NCBI GenBank assembly: GCA_934725345.1
Contig: CAKVBG010000045.1
Span: 1 to 8,602 of the forward strand
Source of the DNA: an uncultured Eubacteriales bacterium
Lineage (GTDB): Bacteria > Bacillota > Clostridia > Oscillospirales > Acutalibacteraceae
DNA length: 8,602 nt
Direction of reading: 5' to 3'
Shown: one piece after another, positions 5,229 to 8,602 of the stretch
Numbering within the stretch: the first letter of the stretch is position 1
How the letters are laid out: every line of letters begins with the position of its first letter
The notes under the pieces: generated by a model
What the model was told of the DNA's origin: nothing
What the model saw: only the letters and a program-made list of their open reading frames with translations
Databases searched by the model: none
Program-made: the position numbers and the translations under genes

Positions 5229-7541
5229 TTGAAAAGTTCAGTAGTAAAAACTAGAGGAAAAATGTTGGACTACGCAAAAAATTATTCGTTGAGGTTGATT
5301 TTTGCTAAAGTAATTCATTTTACAATTGCAATGTTAATTTCACGAGGTTCCGTATTTGGGACTTGCTATCCTTTTGGACTCTCTTTAACAGCAGCCATTG
5401 GAACTGAAAATTTGGTTCCAACTGTTATGGGTGCAATTTTAGGTTATATAGTTCCTTTGGGAATGGGCTGCGGAATACGATACGTGACCGCAATAATTTC
5501 AATAATTGCAATGAAATGGGCTATAAATGATATTGAAAAAATTAAAAATAATGCATTAACTGCTCCGATGATGGTTTTTATTTCTATATTTGTGACGGGA
5601 CTTGCAACTAATCTAGCACAGAGTGTAGACAAATATGCTATTTTCATTACTGTTTTAGAATGTTTTGTGGGAGCGGGCATTTCATACTTTTTATTTCGCG
5701 CTTTCAATATTATATATGAAAAGAACGTACATCTTTTAAATGCCAAAGAGTTTACATATGTAATGATAAGCTGGAGTGTTTTGCTGATATCCTTTCTAAA
5801 TATTTCTATTCATGGAGTTTCACTGGGAAGGATATTTGGAATCCTTACTATACTTATAATTACATATATTAAAGGTATATCTGCAGGTGCACTGACAGGA
5901 GCTATAGTAGGTGCAATGTTTAGTTTGGCGAGCGGTAAAGAATGCTGTACACCTTATAGTTTCTGCGGAGCAATAACCGGTATTTTTTCAGCATATGGAA
6001 GAATAGGAAGTTGCATAGCGTTACTTATTTCTTATATAATCATGTCTTTTGGTCTTGGGAATGCTTCATATACAGTAGTAGGAACCTACGAGATGTTAGC
6101 GGCAATATTTTTGTTTTTGGCCATGCCTAATTCGTTTTTTGCCAAGATGAAAGTTCATTTCCCTTCATTTGAAGCCATTTCAAACAACGGCCGCTTTATG
6201 CACTATTTCAAAGATAGATTAAAATTAATTTCAAGTTGCTTATCAACAATCCCTGAATGCTTAGATAAAACTTCGGCTGACCTTAAAACTTTAAATTCTA
6301 TGAGCATGGAAGAATCTTGTTTGGATTGTGTCAAAAACCATTGCGCAGGATGTTCAAGTAGGAAATTCTGCTGGATTGAAAATTCTAAATACACCTACGA
6401 GGACGTAAGAGGGTTAATAAATAAATCTTCGGCGGACATTGGTAGTAAATTCACCAAGGAATACACTTCGATGAGATTGTGTAAAAACTCAAAGCAAGTT
6501 GAAGATATAATAGATATCGCCAAAAAAGAATTTTTAGCCACAAAGCTTTTAGGTTCTCAAACGAAAAAATACAAACATATTTTGAAAAATTATTTTGAAA
6601 AAATTACTTATCTAATGGACTGTATTGGAAGTGAGGTGGATAATTATAACGATATAGATGAAGCGCTTTCTATAAAGGTAGAAAGAGCACTTAATAAAAG
6701 AGGTATTTTAAAAAGTTCTGCAAAATGTGTAAAGTTAGGCGAAAATCTAGCAGTAGAAATAGAGTCCCATATATCGCAAAAACATAAATTTACAAATAGT
6801 TTTGTTGATGAAATTTCTATGATTGTGGGAAAAGATTTAGAAGCGCCGATAGTAAGCTTGGAGGACGATATTTATAAACTCCGTTTTTTGGAAGAAAAGA
6901 AATACAAAATAAACTTTTCTATCAGTCAACACGCTTTCAATGGTGGAAAATTTTGCGGGGACAATTGCAAATGTTTTGAAGATGGAAGAGGCAAATGTAT
7001 AGTAGTTTTAAGTGATGGAATGGGTAGTGGAAGTGAAGCTGCTTTAGAGGCAAGTTTGGTGGCAACGCTTGTAAAAAAGTTCTTTAAATTAGGTTTTAGC
7101 TCCGATCTAACAATTAAAATGATTAATTCCATTTTGTTGATGAATGAGAAAACAGAATCTTTAGTAACTATGGATTTACTATCTATAGATTTATTCACAG
7201 GGATGGTCAAATCAATAAAAGCCGGTTCTCCTTCTACCTTTTTAATTCGTCAAAACGAAATAAGGAAAATTAGTTTTTCATCGTTGCCGGTTGGCATATT
7301 AAAGGATACGTCTTTCTCGGAGGAAAATTTTAAAACTCAGCCGGGGGACATAATAGTTATGCTTTCAGATGGAGTGACGGATATTGGAGATGAGTGGACT
7401 TTAGATTTACTTAAGAATATAAACAGCAACATTCCTTGTGAAATTTCCAAGATTATAGTGGGTGAAGCGGTGAAGGCAAGAAAAAATTCACGAGATGACG
7501 ACATAAGTGCTATAGTATTATCAGTGGAACAAAAAAGCTAA
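5229..7541 (+). CDS. spoIIE: Stage II sporulation protein E, PP2C-type serine phosphatase
   Basis: SpoIIE dephosphorylates the anti-anti-sigma SpoIIAA in the forespore, freeing sigma-F, and also localises to the polar septum with FtsZ. The protein has 770 residues (827 in B. subtilis). About ten membrane helices fill residues 20-300, the usual N-terminal module. A cytoplasmic regulatory region follows, with a cysteine cluster CLDC-x4-CAGC-x5-CW (364, 367, 372, 375, 381). The C-terminal PP2C phosphatase (about 560-765) has the metal-binding motifs SDGMGSG (D596), SDGVTD (D714) and RDDDIS (756-758) in order, so it should be active. The start is TTG 5229, with AGGTGG nine bases upstream. An ATG at 5222 is out of frame and reaches a stop after ten codons. 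The gene follows the sigma-like gene by 269 bases and appears to have its own Spo0A-type promoter. Confidence 0.97.
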   Translation: MKSSVVKTRGKMLDYAKNYSLRLIFAKVIHFTIAMLISRGSVFGTCYPFGLSLTAAIGTENLVPTVMGAILGYIVPLGMGCGIRYVTAIISIIAMKWAINDIEKIKNNALTAPMMVFISIFVTGLATNLAQSVDKYAIFITVLECFVGAGISYFLFRAFNIIYEKNVHLLNAKEFTYVMISWSVLLISFLNISIHGVSLGRIFGILTILIITYIKGISAGALTGAIVGAMFSLASGKECCTPYSFCGAITGIFSAYGRIGSCIALLISYIIMSFGLGNASYTVVGTYEMLAAIFLFLAMPNSFFAKMKVHFPSFEAISNNGRFMHYFKDRLKLISSCLSTIPECLDKTSADLKTLNSMSMEESCLDCVKNHCAGCSSRKFCWIENSKYTYEDVRGLINKSSADIGSKFTKEYTSMRLCKNSKQVEDIIDIAKKEFLATKLLGSQTKKYKHILKNYFEKITYLMDCIGSEVDNYNDIDEALSIKVERALNKRGILKSSAKCVKLGENLAVEIESHISQKHKFTNSFVDEISMIVGKDLEAPIVSLEDDIYKLRFLEEKKYKINFSISQHAFNGGKFCGDNCKCFEDGRGKCIVVLSDGMGSGSEAALEASLVATLVKKFFKLGFSSDLTIKMINSILLMNEKTESLVTMDLLSIDLFTGMVKSIKAGSPSTFLIRQNEIRKISFSSLPVGILKDTSFSEENFKTQPGDIIVMLSDGVTDIGDEWTLDLLKNINSNIPCEISKIIVGEAVKARKNSRDDDISAIVLSVEQKS

Positions 7542-7667
7542 TTTAAGTGCAGTATGATTAATAAAATAGAAGATAAACGCAAATGTGTTGTGTAATATAA
7601 ATAATTATGAAATTCATCTGCTCTGAATTAGTGAATATATAAATGATAATATTTTTTTAAAAAAGTA

Positions 7668-7696
7668 TTGACAAAGGAGGTTGAAGGATATATAAT
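7668..7696 (+). promoter_or_regulatory. Consensus sigma-A promoter of the double-glycine peptide genes
   Basis: TTGACA (7668-7673), 17 bases, TATAAT (7691-7696): a perfect match in both boxes and spacing, the strongest promoter in the window. The start near 7703 gives a leader of about 80 bases. Upstream, 7542-7667 shows no gene and no clear spoIIE terminator. Confidence 0.88.
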
Positions 7697-7711
7697 TATA
7701 TCATAAGGTGT

Positions 7712-7756
7712 TTGAGTGATATCAAATAAATTTTGTTACTTTAAGATGTCACTTGA
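7712..7756 (+). promoter_or_regulatory. Long stem-loop in the leader of the first peptide gene
   Basis: TTGAGTGATATC (7712-7723) can pair with GATGTCACTTGA (7745-7756): 12 pairs including three G-U, with a 21-base loop. It lies between the transcription start and the ribosome binding site (7770-7775). It may stabilise the message or bind a regulator; no riboswitch class is recognised. Confidence 0.5.
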
Positions 7757-7782
7757 AAATTAATTTTTTGGAGGAATGGATA

Positions 7783-8118
7783 ATGTTAAAAAATCAAATT
7801 TGTGCTTTAAACGACAGTGAATTGGAAGCAGTTGTAGGTGGAGAAGACAATGCATTTGTTAAGTTTATGAAAAATACCGGCAACACAATGTGGCAAGTTC
7901 CAGCATATGCTGTTTATCCTAAGAAAGAAGATAAAGGTGGCTTCTTTGAAAAAAGAAAAAATGCTTTAGAGAAAGCTATTCATTTTAACGGAAAAGATAA
8001 AGCTGCAAAAGCTGCTGGCGTTGTTGGTTGCTGCGCTGATGGTGCCATCGTTGTTGGTGGCGTTTCTGTTGTTGCTGCTGGTGCTGTTTTGGCAGTTAAA
8101 AAATGTTTGCACAAATAA
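7783..8118 (+). CDS. Double-glycine leader precursor (bacteriocin-like), first of two
   Basis: A 111-residue precursor starting at ATG 7783, set by GGAGGA at 7770-7775; an in-frame TTG at 7753 lies within the leader hairpin and is unlikely. The first 20 residues form a classic double-glycine leader (ALNDSELEAVVGG) as used by class II bacteriocins and peptide pheromones, cleaved after GG by a C39 peptidase-ABC exporter. The 91-residue mature part has a soluble, basic middle (FEKRKNALEKAIHFNGKDKAAKAA) and a C-terminal glycine/alanine/valine-rich membrane helix (about 78-105), ending KKCLHK. Cysteines lie at 83, 84 and 108, so a disulfide is possible. It is large for a class II bacteriocin. A secreted bacteriocin, a modified peptide or a signalling protein are all possible; the leader is secure, the activity is not. 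No exporter or immunity gene is visible here. Confidence 0.82.
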   Translation: MLKNQICALNDSELEAVVGGEDNAFVKFMKNTGNTMWQVPAYAVYPKKEDKGGFFEKRKNALEKAIHFNGKDKAAKAAGVVGCCADGAIVVGGVSVVAAGAVLAVKKCLHK

Positions 8119-8151
8119 TTCTAGTTCAGATTTCTAGTTGATGTTTTACAT

Positions 8152-8182
8152 AGTCGGGGATATTCTTTTCTCCGGCTTTTTT
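8152..8182 (+). terminator. Terminator between the two peptide genes
   Basis: AGTCGGGGA (8152-8160) pairs with TCTCCGGCT (8169-8177), nine pairs with two wobbles and an eight-base loop, running into six U (8177-8182). It is a good intrinsic terminator placed only 41 bases before the next start codon, so it probably lowers expression of the second gene relative to the first. Confidence 0.85.
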
Positions 8183-8223
8183 GTGTCGATTTTCAACTTT
8201 ATCTTAGAAGGAGAAAAGGTAAT

Positions 8224-8602
8224 ATGAACTTAGAAAAAATCATTTTTTTAGCTGACGAACAATCTCTAGAAAACGTGGTTGGGGGAGGAGAAAAAGTAGT
8301 CTCTTCAGACCCATGTGTTAATAATGTTTTGAAGTTCTATGCAAATTTATTACCATTTGTTTCCACCAAACATGTCAAAATTACTTACGATGTAGGCCCG
8401 TGGTCGGGAAACGAAAAAACTCAATCACGTAGTATTATTCAGGAAGCTACTCAGTCCGATATGAGATGGGGAGAGCTTACCACAAGAGAAAAAGTGGGCG
8501 TATCAGTGTCAGCGCTAGGCGTGGGAGCAGTTGGAGCGATTGGAATAGGGTCTTTGATCAGTAGTAAATTTCTAAAATCGAATTCCCCTAAACCGACTGT
8601 TT
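8224..8602 (+). CDS. Double-glycine leader precursor, second of two (3' end missing)
   Basis: Open from ATG 8224 to the right edge (126 codons), with AAGGAG at 8208-8213 ten bases upstream. The leader FLADEQSLENVVGGG resembles that of the preceding gene (E-LE-VVGG shared), so both are probably cut after GG (20-21) by the same exporter. The mature part differs: one cysteine (31), a middle with ITYDVGPWSGNEKTQSRS, and a glycine-rich hydrophobic segment (VGVSVSALGVGAVGAIGIGS, 91-110) followed by a basic, proline-containing tail. The plan is the same as in the first peptide: leader, soluble middle, C-terminal membrane helix. The two may form a two-component system, which is inference. No promoter fits between the terminator and this gene, apart from a weak TTGATG-17-TATTCT that overlaps the terminator. 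Confidence 0.8.
   Translation, partial: MNLEKIIFLADEQSLENVVGGGEKVVSSDPCVNNVLKFYANLLPFVSTKHVKITYDVGPWSGNEKTQSRSIIQEATQSDMRWGELTTREKVGVSVSALGVGAVGAIGIGSLISSKFLKSNSPKPTV

Noticed and set aside
5222..5254. ATG at 5222 as the spoIIE start
   Set aside because: It is out of frame with SpoIIE and reaches a stop after ten codons; TTG 5229 is in frame with a suitable ribosome binding site.
6926..7210. 94-codon minus-strand frame within spoIIE, and similar ones at 5444-5746 and 6203-6394
   Set aside because: Antisense shadows of a conserved phosphatase/membrane gene, with no start signals.

Overview
This window comes from an AT-rich, endospore-forming Firmicute, most likely a member of the Clostridia. 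The evidence is a full-length SpoIIE, a 27-residue SpoVM, strong AGGAGG-type ribosome binding sites, TTGACA/TATAAT promoters and U-tract terminators. No rRNA, tRNA, CRISPR array or transposase is visible, so genus cannot be fixed.

Layout. (1) 1-778, minus: 5' part of an alanine/glycine:cation symporter (GTG start) that runs off the left edge. (2) 993-1217, plus: a small ribbon-helix-helix DNA-binding protein, ending at a hairpin terminator. (3) 1355-3163, minus: two diverged paralogs of an unrecognised roughly 210-residue protein. The upstream copy (2510-3163) is intact, with its own promoter, a 5'-terminal mRNA hairpin and a terminator. The downstream copy (1355-1991) is split by one extra base in an A7 run. 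(4) 3341-4073, minus: an XRE repressor, a 47-residue membrane peptide and spoVM. The last two are very short and easily missed. (5) 4074-4451: a divergent control region with a promoter in each direction, two near-identical copies of a dyad (CTACAC-N5-GTGT) inside a longer direct repeat, and a perfect Spo0A-type box. (6) 4452-4959, plus: an overlapping pair, a small coiled protein and a sigma region-4-only protein. (7) 5229-7541, plus: spoIIE, behind a promoter whose -35/-10 spacing is an unusual 22 bp, as in Spo0A-activated sporulation promoters. (8) 7783-8602, plus: two consecutive precursors with double-glycine leaders (bacteriocin-like), driven by a consensus promoter and separated by a terminator. 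The second runs off the right edge.

How the parts may work together. The XRE protein probably represses its own promoter through the dyad lying between its -35 and -10, and probably also the divergent sigma-like operon through the second dyad. A Spo0A box just downstream of the XRE transcription start recalls the arrangement at abrB. This suggests a sporulation-linked switch: Spo0A~P would shut off XRE and so release the sigma-like operon, while spoIIE next door is turned on. That model is inference. The double-glycine peptides at the right edge suggest a secreted-peptide locus whose C39-peptidase/ABC exporter should lie outside the window.
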